From Pollenia angustigena (Eukaryota; Arthropoda; Insecta; Diptera; Polleniidae): DNA of 64,000 nucleotides. Below are positions 45,201 through 49,185 of the stretch, piece after piece. Where the stretch lies: NCBI GenBank assembly GCA_930367215.1, contig OV884059.1, forward strand, positions 34,897,882 through 34,961,881, written 5' to 3'. Within the stretch, counting starts at the first letter, position 1. Each line of letters begins with the position of its first letter. The notes under the pieces are model-generated. The model searched no databases. It was not told the DNA's origin and worked only from the letters and a program-made list of their open reading frames with translations. Made by a program: the position numbers and the translations under genes.

Positions 45201-46255
45201 GGGGCAACATTTAATTTTAAAAATTTGTTTAAGTAGTATTATCCCTTCTTTATCTATCTGTAAAAACCAATTTCCGATACCTCTTACCTGAAGTTAGCCA
45301 GAATTTTTCTACGAAGGCTCTGTTTTTGGGTATTTAAATACCCATCCGTCCTTAATGGGTTAATAGAAATTTTAGTAACTTCAATACATTTTTAAATATA
45401 ATTTTTATCAATGAAAATATTAATTTTTCAATTTCTAATTATTTTTTGTCATTAGTGTTAGAAATAAGCTTTAAAATGAGATATCATTCATTAAATTTGA
45501 TGCGGTGGTATGGGAGATATTTGCAACCGACAAAAAAAAGTGCTTTAGAAATAATATATATGATGATTATTAATTAGTATTGTGGTTATTTTGTTGAACT
45601 ATTTATGGTTTTTAATCCAAATTTTTAATATTTTTAATTAGGCTTAAGTTCATCAAATTTAATTTTCATTAAATTATTTTTATGAAGAAAGGAATTTTAT
45701 GGAATGATTATTATTTAAAAAGTAGTCTTATTACGGTTGTCGTAAACGACTAAGTTTTTTTATGTAGTAGATTAAAGAATCAGCCTGAATGTTTATATAA
45801 ATTTATAGTGTTAAAGTGAAAATATAATTCTTCTGTTTCAGGCTCTCGCGGAATTGGTTCTAAAATGAACGTAGAAGTAAAAACGGATCGAAGTTGCAGG
45901 CTCATGGCTTTAAAGACTCTTTTGGAAAAGCTGCCACCAGTCAACTTTGCCATACTTAAATATATATTCCAACATTTTGTACAGTAAGTGATATAAAACC
46001 TCCTTCCAATGACCTTTATTGTCAAAACTAATGATATTTAAATTTTTTCTTTCCAGTGTTTCCGATAATTCCAAATTGAATAGCATGGATAGTAAAAATT
46101 TAGCAATTTGCTGGTGGCCTACATTAATTCCTATAGATTTTACGGACATGGGCCATTTTGAGCAATTACGTCCCTATTTAGAAGATATTGTGCAAACCAT
46201 GATTGATCAGTATCCATATTTATTCTGTGGCGAAGATGCCTTTGTAATGGTATAA
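244..46255 (+). CDS. RhoGAPp190: p190 RhoGAP, 18-exon spliced gene
   Basis: Rho-family GTPase-activating protein; in animals it switches off Rho at the plasma membrane and cytoskeleton, controlling actomyosin contractility and axon stability. Exons: 244-393, 462-1594, 2273-2566, 2620-3023, 3094-3676, 3745-3923, 4054-4296, 4360-4428, 10791-10916, 11027-11071, 23192-23349, 23417-23624, 23682-23903, 23978-24036, 24107-24488, 24556-24687, 45842-45983, 46057-46255. All introns are GT-AG and every junction keeps frame, giving about 1,575 residues (human p190 is about 1,500). Visible domains: GTPase domain with P-loop GVGKSC (residues 22-27), FF repeats (about 270-540), two pseudo-GTPase domains (about 600 and 765 onward), a charged K/E/R helix (about 1318-1353) and RhoGAP (about 1375-1560) with arginine finger in GIYRVPG (R1401) and [10 protein letters not shown] near the end. 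The start matches the known N-terminus, which leads directly into [12 protein letters not shown]. Two giant introns are full of transposons. Confidence 0.96.
1647..2226 (+). repeat. Dispersed 'Z' repeat, copy 1 (in intron 2)
   Basis: Starts near tacccacgccacaatag and ends accgactatactttcatac. It is related to 20754-21463, 53010-53298 and the end fragment 63893-64000 (inverted). All share a front block (cacaatag, gagaggatattatgcatttg), a hairpin-forming segment around a GATCGACT/AGTCGATC pair (here near 1750-1780), a ccgtccg-ggctgg tract and a closing gtcgg-taaccgactatacttt. No coding capacity. Probably a nonautonomous element; I cannot assign its class. Confidence 0.7.
4849..5223. mobile_element. 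375-bp terminal-inverted-repeat element (MITE)
   Basis: Both ends carry the same sequence in inverted orientation: TTACAG, a 4-base variable stretch, then ACCTAAACAAGAGCGGAA. A third, internal partial copy of the same motif lies near 4919-4945. No ORF. The target duplication is not clear. Lies in intron 8 of p190 RhoGAP. Confidence 0.72.
5224..5880. other. Intronic DNA, nothing recognised
   Basis: AT-rich intron 8 sequence between a MITE and the decayed LINE. No reading frame or known repeat seen. Confidence 0.5.
5881..7912 (-). pseudogene. Decayed R1-clade LINE (gag plus endonuclease)
   Basis: On the minus strand, broken frames recall an R1-clade non-LTR retrotransposon. From 5' (high coordinates) to 3': a CCHC zinc-knuckle remnant [11 protein letters not shown] near 6800-6890; endonuclease pieces DFNPWATDW and [12 protein letters not shown] near 6280-6370; the APE-type catalytic SDHKAI at 6143-6160; then TPVYWW near 5890-5920, typical of the link between endonuclease and reverse transcriptase. 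Many stops and frameshifts; no reverse transcriptase follows. Its 5' side abuts the long (ATGT)n tract at 7913, which fits a Waldo-like element that targets ACAY repeats. Too decayed to name firmly. Confidence 0.72.
7913..8040. repeat. (ATGT)n microsatellite, about 32 units
   Basis: Uninterrupted tetranucleotide array. It abuts the A-tract (T run on the plus strand, 8041-8049) at the 3' end of the reverse LINE. Confidence 0.97.
8041..10096 (-). mobile_element. 5'-truncated Waldo-like R1-clade LINE
   Basis: Minus-strand LINE carrying reverse transcriptase, a 3' UTR and a short poly(A) (8041-8049), bounded on both sides by (ATGT)n, i.e. (ACAT)n on its own strand. The 3' UTR (about 8050-8204) has the tttttagtcggtagg and cccgggg stretches typical of R1-clade tails. 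The open frame continues without a stop right up to the upstream microsatellite at 10097, so the element is 5' truncated, lacking gag and endonuclease. R1-clade Waldo elements are known to insert into ACAY repeats. The intact frame suggests recent insertion. Confidence 0.85.
8207..10063 (-). CDS. Reverse transcriptase of Waldo-like LINE (partial)
   Basis: About 618 codons without a stop. Motifs in order: APGPDGIPN (about residue 41), LIPKPNKP and [10 protein letters not shown] (about 87-108), [10 protein letters not shown] (136), catalytic LDVKNAF (175), [14 protein letters not shown] (231), catalytic FADD (264-267), then KYLGVFID. The C-terminus has the CCHC finger usual in R1-clade proteins (CPTC, then EHVMFHC). 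The frame is open upstream of 10063 to the microsatellite, so the listed start is arbitrary. It would copy element RNA at a nicked target, but this copy lacks its endonuclease. Confidence 0.9.
   Translation of the reverse strand: MFPEHESVTRVATSITQTENIPLVTEEEVLNITERIGDNKAPGPDGIPNNALKVAIKAATNLFVEVFNECLKKGVFPKQWKKQNLVLIPKPNKPQGVPSSYRPICLLGTNGKIFEKIICNRLLPIVEAKGGLSNRQHGFRKARSTIDAIRMVIENARTAIEGKGANKKYCAIITLDVKNAFNSAIWSKIIGKLNRIGIPTCLAKVIESYFTDRKLCYNTDEGVVTHQVTAGVPQGSVLGPLLWNIMYNDVLELDIPVEANIIGFADDIAVTVAARFVDEVELISNEVVWTIQNWMKSAGLELAEHKTEVVVLVSSRRKRENIRILVGEHQITSKPSLKYLGVFIDARLNFRTHVEYIANKAANVRAALERMMPNVGGPRQCKRRIMSTVVSSVILYSAPIWTGALKVKSIAKKLKSVYRLSALRVCCSYRTNSDEAAQVISGMIPIDILADEDDIRRTSTQPGNSVRKLERKKSIRQWQSRWEASRKGRWTFKLIPEINNWLNKRHGEVNYYLTQFLSGHGGYRSYLYRFGLDSSPYCPTCSNQEDDPEHVMFHCPRFRYDRQKAEEEIGTQLHVENIISIILNRKEHWDIVCSMIKNIHQKLVIEERLRKAQTMDAA
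10097..10144. repeat. (ATGT)n microsatellite, 12 units
   Basis: Second tetranucleotide tract, on the other side of the Waldo-like insertion. Together with 7913-8040 it is read as one target array split by the LINE. Confidence 0.95.
10145..10790. other. Intron 8 remainder
   Basis: No gene seen. At 10333-10352 the sequence caatgtaaaatatgtatg repeats that found at 7902-7920 beside the long microsatellite, so part of 10147-10350 may be a fragment of an element that also uses such tracts. Confidence 0.4.
10791..10916 (+). CDS. RhoGAPp190: p190 RhoGAP exon 9, hidden proline-rich exon
   Basis: A GC-richer 126-bp island in AT-rich intron. It enters in phase 1 (completing the A carried from exon 8) after ataaag at 10790 and leaves at a donor gtaatt at 10917. 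It reads as a proline-rich linker ([15 protein letters not shown]) followed by [15 protein letters not shown]. If the donor is not used, the frame stops at TGA 10922-10924, which would give a truncated isoform lacking RhoGAP. The acceptor has a poor pyrimidine tract. Phase agreement with exons 8, 10 and 11 is the main support; whether it is constitutive or a cassette cannot be told from the sequence. Confidence 0.78.
11027..11071 (+). CDS. RhoGAPp190: p190 RhoGAP exon 10, 45-bp microexon
   Basis: Fifteen-codon exon between a clear acceptor (taagcag, ending 11026) and a donor (gttaaa at 11072). With the phase left by exon 9 it reads [15 protein letters not shown] and hands a G to exon 11, turning its first codon into glutamate (EWLDD). 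Skipping both exons also keeps frame (KWLDD), so exons 9 and 10 could be an alternative pair. The serine-rich acidic peptide suits a regulated linker before the RhoGAP domain. No reading of this segment in another phase gives a sensible join. Confidence 0.8.
11620..12423 (+). mobile_element. 'Y' element copy 1, 804 bp, CCCA termini
   Basis: Begins CCCATTAAACACAAAGTC and ends CCGTGTTTGTTGGG; the ends are inverted repeats with many further inverted CAAATG/CATTTG blocks inside. Flanked by ATAT on both sides, so the duplication is TA to ATAT depending on where the element ends. No intact ORF. A second copy lies inverted at 19790-22091. Confidence 0.75.
12548..12757. repeat. 210-bp imperfect palindrome with nested hairpin
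   Basis: Arms pair across about 80 bp each: aactcttag, gtaggaaaaaataatata, then gtgcc-gttcacac. The inner part (about 12594-12705) is the same family as the hairpin at 51883-52022. A snap-back MITE inside another inverted repeat is the simplest reading. Confidence 0.65.
13001..13352. mobile_element. Inverted-repeat element, about 350 bp
   Basis: Ends resemble each other in inverted orientation: cata-cacg then tcaattgtcaactgagtc at about 13010-13045, and gactcagttgacaactgaat then ccgtgtttggggc at 13313-13352. The interior is coding-free. No target duplication found. Confidence 0.5.
13353..14705. other. Intron 10 DNA, nothing recognised
   Basis: AT-rich sequence without a convincing reading frame or known element. 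Part may belong to the decayed gene that follows at 14706. Confidence 0.4.
14706..15320 (+). pseudogene. DUF7869-like protein, broken remnant
   Basis: One plus-strand frame stays open from 14706 except for a single TAA at 14907-14909, then runs to 15318. It reads [32 protein letters not shown], [stop], [43 protein letters not shown]. This order matches, from memory, the insect DUF7869 family (F-Y-x-R-x-L-x-x-Y-N, E-x-x-x-R-G, Y-S-D-x-x-x-x-Q-N-K-N, P-G-H-S, H). The aspartate in SD and the QNKN suggest an RNase H-like fold, but the function is unknown. These genes are often multicopy among transposons. It lies wholly in a p190 RhoGAP intron and starts without a clear ATG, so it is best called a relic. 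Confidence 0.55.
15459..15665. repeat. Perfect 65-bp inverted repeat, 77-bp spacer
   Basis: Arms 15459-15523 and 15601-15665 are exact reverse complements. Directly after the right arm comes gtcga-caaacaa-tcgac followed by GAAACGTCGGG (15675-15702), a short hairpin plus motif that resembles the terminal region of Penelope-like elements. Could be a snap-back end of such an element. Confidence 0.8.
15704..16650. other. Intron 10 DNA, nothing recognised
   Basis: AT-rich stretch with no reading frame, terminal repeat or tandem pattern that I could support. Confidence 0.45.
16660..17272. repeat. Degenerate minisatellite, about four units
   Basis: Blocks of roughly 110-140 bp recur in the same order: caggac, catgttta-ttttatgttt-ta-gg, aatta, agtaccagtt, aaagaac-aaaaagtacc. 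Copies begin near 16690, 16935, 17060 and 17170. The second is preceded by a short inverted-repeat insertion at 16822-16933. Units are heavily diverged. Confidence 0.55.
16822..16933. mobile_element. 112-bp MITE, GCCGTATTCATAAA ends
   Basis: Ends are inverted copies: GCCGTATTCATAAAAAAT and ATTTTTTATGAATACGGC. It interrupts the minisatellite. Related sequences with ATTCATAA ends appear at 18228-18312 and 50238-50350. Confidence 0.65.
17599..17871. mobile_element. 'X' element copy 1, Harbinger-like MITE
   Basis: Termini CACTACGTGACAA and TTGTCACGTAGTG are exact inverted repeats and are flanked by TAA on both sides (17596-17598, 17872-17874). A 3-bp TWA duplication is the mark of the PIF/Harbinger superfamily. 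The inverted similarity extends inward (gaccaaatgaat; cgctgaatccg). No transposase. Confidence 0.75.
18177..18213. repeat. (AT)n microsatellite
   Basis: Run of alternating AT of about 37 bp, ending atagata. Confidence 0.95.
18336..19150 (+). mobile_element. 815-bp Harbinger-like element with Myb remnant
   Basis: Forty-base inverted repeats at the ends, GGAGGCTTATTCTGAATTGC and its complement. Inside, at about 18620-18790, two frames give [19 protein letters not shown] and, after a frameshift, [10 protein letters not shown] then [11 protein letters not shown]. This is the layout of the zeste/Myb-SANT-like DNA-binding domain that Harbinger elements encode beside their transposase. The transposase itself is missing. 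No convincing target duplication found. Confidence 0.7.
19151..19789. other. Intron 10 DNA, nothing recognised
   Basis: No gene, terminal repeat or tandem pattern seen. Confidence 0.45.
20180..21748. mobile_element. 'X' element copy 2, 1.57 kb, in Y copy 2
   Basis: Same CACTACGTGACAA ends as copy 1 and again TAA on each side (20177-20179, 21749-21751). Comparison with Y copy 1 shows a single TAA at the empty site. Left and right arms stay similar in inverted orientation for about 190 bp, so it is a foldback-type nonautonomous element. Its interior is split by Z copy 2. Confidence 0.8.
20754..21463 (+). repeat. 'Z' repeat, copy 2, with internal triplication
   Basis: Begins ttatacccacaccacaatag and ends gaccgactatactttcttac. 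Contains the hairpin gactcagaa-tcacg-ttctgagtc near 20855-20880. Between about 21030 and 21405 a block of roughly 120-135 bp starting atcg/aatag-gaccac-agggga-ata ggg occurs three times in tandem, each with an aaccgattt and an acatag-a-atccatat segment. Confidence 0.75.
22117..22372. mobile_element. 256-bp MITE, ACATATCGAGCCC ends
   Basis: Inverted repeats of about 34 bp: ACATATCGAGCCC then gcaaaaatgatgtaacc, and the complement at 22337-22372. A single related arm lies at 59090-59125. Confidence 0.72.
22373..23191. other. End of intron 10
   Basis: AT-rich. At 22880-22975 there is a degenerate right end of an X element (gattcagcggacaatttta then ggtcacg). Otherwise nothing seen before the acceptor at 23191. 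Confidence 0.5.
23192..24687 (+). CDS. RhoGAPp190: p190 RhoGAP exons 11-16 (linker, start of RhoGAP)
   Basis: Six exons with introns of 57-74 bp. Exons 11-14 encode a polar linker ([37 protein letters not shown], an acidic [16 protein letters not shown] run and a lysine-rich tract). Exon 15 (24107-24488) has a long charged helix followed by the first RhoGAP helices, [15 protein letters not shown], and the catalytic loop with the arginine finger. Exon 16 continues with [19 protein letters not shown] and ends in phase 1 at 24687 before the 21 kb intron. All splice sites follow GT-AG. Confidence 0.95.
25042..25248. mobile_element. 207-bp MITE, GGTGCGTTCGTAAATG ends
   Basis: Ends GGTGCGTTCGTAAATG-CATCACTGCGCTGCATCA and its near-exact complement (34 bp, one mismatch). 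No clear target duplication. In intron 16. Confidence 0.78.
25249..25712. repeat. tacccttcacc-ended repeat holding an 86-bp palindrome
   Basis: Outer ends are catacccttcacc (25249) and ggtgaagggtata (25700-25712). Inside, arms 25338-25423 and 25478-25563 are reverse complements with one mismatch, each with several CGATATCGA boxes. Confidence 0.7.
26030..26168 (-). repeat. 3' LTR of the gypsy element
   Basis: 139 bp, TG...CA. Nearly identical to 31126-31264, with differences concentrated in the first 16 bases. It contains the gttgttcttagtttgttcaa stretch found in both copies. Confidence 0.9.
26766..27619. mobile_element. 854-bp DNA transposon inside the gypsy integrase
   Basis: Terminal repeats TCCCAGCAAAAACTTT at 26766 and its complement at 27619, flanked by TATA on both sides. 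Removing it together with one TATA puts the two halves of the integrase frame back in register, which supports these exact boundaries. No transposase. It carries a tRNA-like SINE. A 4-bp TATA duplication does not tell me the superfamily. Confidence 0.8.
27190..27410 (+). mobile_element. tRNA-derived SINE
   Basis: The head has a pol III box A-like segment (tagactagctggtagcg, near 27207) and a good box B (gtgttcgaatccc, about 27251-27263), with the closing ccgcc arm. It is followed by an A-rich tail of (A)nT units up to about 27400. A real tRNA gene is unlikely because the arms do not close into a cloverleaf with an acceptor stem. Confidence 0.65.
30270..31014 (-). pseudogene. Gag of the gypsy element
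   Basis: Capsid-like frame from ATG at 31014 to 30448 (188 codons). It carries the features of Mag-lineage gag: a hydrophobic [13 protein letters not shown] segment, [23 protein letters not shown], and LRDKFVMGL. After a frameshift, two CCHC zinc knuckles follow at about 30285-30355 ([14 protein letters not shown] and CNLCKRRGH). Gag packages element RNA into particles. Confidence 0.85.
31126..31264 (-). repeat. 5' LTR of the gypsy element
   Basis: Upstream LTR on the minus strand, next to the primer-binding-like TGGCGAC at 31118-31124 and the gag start at 31014. Confidence 0.9.
31290..33480 (-). pseudogene. Decayed LOA-type LINE, copy A
   Basis: Minus-strand remnants in order: an RT-linker region near 33100-33250; a segment at 32600-32700 reading [13 protein letters not shown] and GETSIQRLV, which closely parallels the intact copy at 59.8 kb; RNase H end [12 protein letters not shown] with [11 protein letters not shown] (31602-31784); and a C-terminal finger region near 31420-31520. 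Many stops. It lies next to the gypsy 5' LTR. Confidence 0.8.
33490..34800 (-). pseudogene. Decayed LOA-type LINE, copy B (RNase H and C-term)
   Basis: RNase H remnants [21 protein letters not shown] and [11 protein letters not shown] near 34500-34610, then [18 protein letters not shown] near 34310-34380, and the C-terminal CRSCDDEE finger near 33950-34000. It may be the 3' part of the same insertion as copy C (36180-37760), split by the inverted-repeat element between them. Confidence 0.75.
35371..35984. repeat. Perfect 86-bp inverted repeat with tRNA-like insert
   Basis: Arms 35371-35456 and 35899-35984 are exact reverse complements, 442 bp apart. Ending at the right arm is a tRNA-like stretch (about 35785-35898): box A-like tggctgcgagtgttaaacgg and box B gggttcgagccc with closing ctggg/cccag. 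The spacer segment 35457-35515 recurs inverted near 45570-45640. Confidence 0.85.
36180..37760 (-). pseudogene. Decayed LOA-type LINE, copy C (gag to RT)
   Basis: Gag-like remnants near 37400-37560 ([16 protein letters not shown], then ETKKSKDM), an ORF1-like stretch [15 protein letters not shown] (36960-37256), and an RT palm remnant [11 protein letters not shown] then [11 protein letters not shown] near 36215-36290, equivalent to the catalytic AFLDIEGAFNNV of the intact copy. Frames are broken throughout. Confidence 0.7.
38664..38882. mobile_element. 219-bp Harbinger-like MITE
   Basis: Inverted ends GGCCCGTTTTCACAACTTAC (then CGATAGCTAAA) with TTA duplicated on both sides (38661-38663, 38883-38885). 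A right-end fragment of the same family lies at 59250-59342. Confidence 0.8.
39529..40498. mobile_element. 970-bp element with CACAGAAAAAATTATT ends
   Basis: Ends are exact inverted repeats of 16 bp and are flanked by TA on each side (39527-39528, 40499-40500), suggesting a Tc1/mariner-type nonautonomous element. The ends are lined with caaacaaaaattt-like subterminal repeats. The interior ORFs look fortuitous. Confidence 0.7.
41227..41530 (-). pseudogene. LOA-type LINE fragment, copy D (RT)
   Basis: Minus-strand [14 protein letters not shown], [stop], [13 protein letters not shown] parallels the RT segment [14 protein letters not shown] of the copy at 59.8 kb. It is bounded by the Harbinger-like element on one side and a Helitron on the other. 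Confidence 0.75.
41567..42248 (+). mobile_element. Nonautonomous Helitron, 682 bp
   Basis: Begins TCTATATATATAAAAC and ends with a hairpin (gacgacgtctgtcggg) followed by CTAGT. It sits between A (41566) and T (42249), as Helitrons do. Inside, a block with aattttgcc-cgcccacttt and cggctccatcgatttgac repeats. No Rep/helicase coding. Confidence 0.88.
42270..43128 (-). mobile_element. Penelope-like element: tandem pLTRs plus inverted tail
   Basis: Two 337-bp direct repeats (42270-42606, 42739-43075) about 95 percent alike, separated by 132 bp, then a 48-bp inverted copy of an internal part (43079-43126). Direct terminal repeats followed by a short inverted piece is the arrangement known for Penelope-like elements. 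Each repeat has, on the minus strand, CTGATGA, a short stem and GAAAT (42413-42442 in the first), the order of conserved bases in hammerhead ribozymes reported from these elements. The reverse transcriptase is absent. Confidence 0.65.
43203..45359. mobile_element. TTAA-type element holding a mariner relic
   Basis: Ends CCCATTAAAGAC and GTCCTTAATGGG flanked by TTAA on both sides (43199-43202, 45360-45363). CCC ends with TTAA fit piggyBac. The interior near 45340 has gggtatttaaataccc, similar to 44985. No piggyBac transposase seen. A mariner-type transposase remnant occupies the middle. Confidence 0.65.
43660..44240 (-). pseudogene. Tc1/mariner transposase, C-terminal two thirds
   Basis: Minus-strand remnants contain the three DDE/D acidic sites: [11 protein letters not shown] (about 44150-44190), CFQQDGAT (about 43910) and RSFDLTPL (about 43815). 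Between them are [18 protein letters not shown] and [16 protein letters not shown] frameshift follows QQDGAT, and a TAG lies near 43725. The DNA-binding N-terminus is missing. Inactive. Confidence 0.85.
45364..45841. other. End of intron 16
   Basis: AT-rich. 45566-45715 is related to the spacer and arm of the inverted-repeat element at 35371-35984. Ends at the acceptor of exon 17. Confidence 0.6.
45842..46255 (+). CDS. RhoGAPp190: p190 RhoGAP exons 17-18 (end of RhoGAP) and stop
   Basis: Exon 17 (45842-45983) follows a good acceptor (tctgtttcag) and supplies [20 protein letters not shown], the conserved LPPxN helix of RhoGAP. Exon 18 (46057-46255) contains [14 protein letters not shown], equivalent to the conserved N-L-A/S-I-C-F/W-x-P-T motif in which the asparagine helps position the arginine finger, and ends [10 protein letters not shown] at a TAA. 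No exon seems to be missing between exons 16 and 17, because the helices run on without a gap relative to the family. Confidence 0.95.
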
Positions 46256-46880
46256 ATAATATATGCATTCAACAAAACAGTATTTAAAATATATTCTGAC
46301 CGTGTGAGTATCTATTTTGGGTTGTATATTTTAATGTTGTCTAACAACAAACGCAACCAAACAATCAATTGAAAGGAATATTTAACAGCACAAAAAAAAA
46401 AAACAAAAAATACTTAAAATCGTACTTATGAAAAAGTACGATGTTCAAGTAGATACGATTATGTATTTTGTAATCTGATCAGAAATACAAACAAAACAAA
46501 AAAGTAATTACGCTCAGCTAATAAAATGAAAATTATATTTTTATTAATTTTCAATGCGAAATATTGCGTGTATGGGTGTGCATGTATGAGTTTGTGAGTG
46601 AAAGTTTGTACGTTTTAATCCTTAAATTTTAGTTACTAGTTGATTTTTAACTTATAAATTCGATTAGATAAATGTATGTAAATGTTTGTGTACGAAATTA
46701 AAAGCGATATTGAAAAACGAAAGCAAAATAAAATTATATGTGTAGTTATAGTTAAATCGAAAATGAATGTATAATTGAAATTAATTAAAAACATTCCCCC
46801 ACAAAACGCCATCATTATCATCTTCAATTCAAGTCAATATAGATAGAATCCTCGACACCTATTACAAATTCAATAAAAAA
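46256..46880 (+). promoter_or_regulatory. p190 RhoGAP 3' UTR with candidate poly(A) signals
   Basis: AT-rich sequence without credible ORFs follows the stop codon. AATAAA hexamers occur at 46520-46525 and 46872-46877; either could set the mRNA 3' end. Which is used cannot be told from sequence. Confidence 0.45.
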
Positions 46881-48104
46881 TACTCTTAAAGTGATTAAAA
46901 AAATCCACGTGAATATATACTCGTAAAACAATTTGTTTAATCAATTTTTTGCTTTTTTATTTACAAATTATCACTGAATCTCAATACCAAAAGATTTTTA
47001 ATAGAAAACAACAAAACAAATTCTAAAAATACCGAGATTAAAACAAAAACTAATAAAATCTTGACGATTGGAAGCAGGTCCAGAAACATTTTTTATTCGC
47101 TTCTGCAAAAAATTTCATTTCAATATTTCGTATTATATGTATGTATAAAGTATTTCAAAGGTTTAGAGATAAAAAAAACAACTAAAAAAGTATTAAGGGT
47201 ATTCAGTTGAGATTTTGTTGATAGCAAACATGGAAAGATGGAGAAACTCATCTTTTTATTACTTCAAACTTAAGGAAAAACCTAAATACTCAAAGTTGCA
47301 ATTAAAACAAGCGTTGACAATTTTTCACAGAAATCACTAGAACTTACATCTCTTTTAAAGATAATCAACTATGATTCTTTGAACTCCATTTTAATTACAT
47401 CAAATTAAAATTTTTCTTACACATCGTTTTTCAAAAGAAAAAAATTTAAAATGAATTAAATACAAAATCGGTGAAGGGTATACAAATTTTTAAAAAAACG
47501 ATGAAAAAATGAACAGATAATAGAAATTTTGATGTAAATTTGAAAAATTAAATTTCAGAGAAAAATTGTCCTTCTTTATTTTAGAAACCCACAGCACAGA
47601 TCACGGTTGATAAAGTTGGAACAATTCAAAGCAAAAAGTAGGCTGGTTCACCAGTGACTCATTTGGTACTACATATTTCCAAATTTTTCAAACCTATTGT
47701 TCTTGATTTAAAATGGCAACTCGTATTTACTGCCCAATGAATATAAATGGCGTTCAGTGTTTGATGCAAATGGTTTTGCTTAATTGCGTAGCTTTTTTAT
47801 GAAATTTAACCGAAGCTCTGTGTATTTTATTGTTGGATTTAACAAAACAGCTATGCTATTTTGCATTTACTCTTTTGGAAGAGCATTTGCACCAAACACT
47901 AAACTTCGCTATTGTAAATAGATTTTTTGCCCTTGTTAATTGCAATGCATATGCCACATTCTAAATTAAGTATCAGCGGGCAAGCACATATTTTTAGAAC
48001 GCTTAAAATTTTTGTTTCCTCAAATGGGGCGCAAAGTTTTTAGACAAATTCGAATTATCAAAGCTAAGATTTGAAGAAAATCATCTGCCACTTAACGATA
48101 TTTA
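46881..48104. other. Gene-free AT-rich DNA
   Basis: No credible reading frame, terminal repeat or tandem array seen. Confidence 0.5.
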
Positions 48105-48838
48105 GATTAGGTTAGGTTAAGAAGGGATATGTACCCAAGGACATACTTCCACTCGGAGACCAATGCGCTCCATTGTGATTCTCTTCAATGAAAAAGGTAT
48201 AGAAAAGTGAAGAAAAGAAATAAGAGGTGGATATAATTAAGAAAGTTAGAGGTACCACGTAGAACTATTACCTTCTCTACAGTCTCCTCAACAGAAACAA
48301 CCGCACTAATTCCCTGACAAAACCCAGTGGATCAGCTGGATTACATATAGCGATGCAACCCAGTTTGTCATGAAATCTATTTCCTAGCCATTTCCGTCTG
48401 AGACCCTGCATCCTAGGACAGTGGCACAGTGCATGCTCGATCGTCTCTAGCTCCTCAGAATCATCGCACAATTTGCAGAAGTCCGGTATGGTATTGTCCC
48501 ATTTGCCTGTAAAAGCGCTTACAGGACAATGACCCGTCAAGAACCCTTTAAGTGTCCTAAGACCACCTCTATCTAATCCCAGTTGAACCCTGGTTGCCCC
48601 CGCGTCCATTCTGGGCCATACTGCCCTAGACACCCTGCAATCCGCTCTATACCTCCAGGACCGGTTAACGTCATCACGGAATCTTTCCCGTATAACTCCA
48701 TAGTATTAACATAGGGAGAGGGGGCTTTACCCCCTGTCCCTTACCACTAAGTCCAGATTAGGACCCCCTCTCGCGAGTTCGTCCGCCAGCTCATTTCCAT
48801 CAACCATGCAGTGTCTAGGTACCCAACACAGTATTTAT
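48105..48838 (-). pseudogene. LOA-type LINE 3' fragment, copy E
   Basis: Minus strand: RNase H end GNELADELARGG (about 48770-48800), then a 118-codon open stretch (48277-48633) with LKGFLTGHCPV and the CCHC-like finger CKLCDDSEELETIEHALCHC. The element ends in a (TTAGG)-like pentamer tail (ttaggttaggttaa, 48107-48120), as does the copy at 62.35 kb. Confidence 0.85.
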
Positions 48839-49020
48839 ATATCGTAGACATTTATATATCCAGAAATAACATTGAAAGTATAATACTATACAACATTTTG
48901 CGAGTCTTTAAGAAATCAAGTTAACTTCGACGACGAAATTTTTAACTGGTTAGCAAAATTTACTCCAGAAAATGTTATTTCAGTAAAAATGTAGTACAGC
49001 TTTTATTAAAAATATTTCGA

Positions 49021-49185
49021 AATGAAAGTGCAAATTATGATACTATTAATAACGAGTTTCAAGCGTTGTCGGATATAGATCGGATAACGAAAGGAATATT
49101 TTCCATTCCAGACTCTTCGGCGAATGTGGAAAGAAAAATTTCATGCCAAAATATTATAAAAACAAAGGAACGGTTTCAAGTCTAA
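49021..49185 (+). pseudogene. hAT transposase C-terminal remnant
   Basis: One frame gives NNEFQALSDIDRITKG, then FSIPDSSANVERKISCQNI and IKTKERF before a TAA. This is the hAT C-terminal dimerisation region (usual form L-S-I-P-x-S-x-A-x-V-E-R-x-F-S-x-x-N). The rest is not recognisable and no ends were found. Confidence 0.7.
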
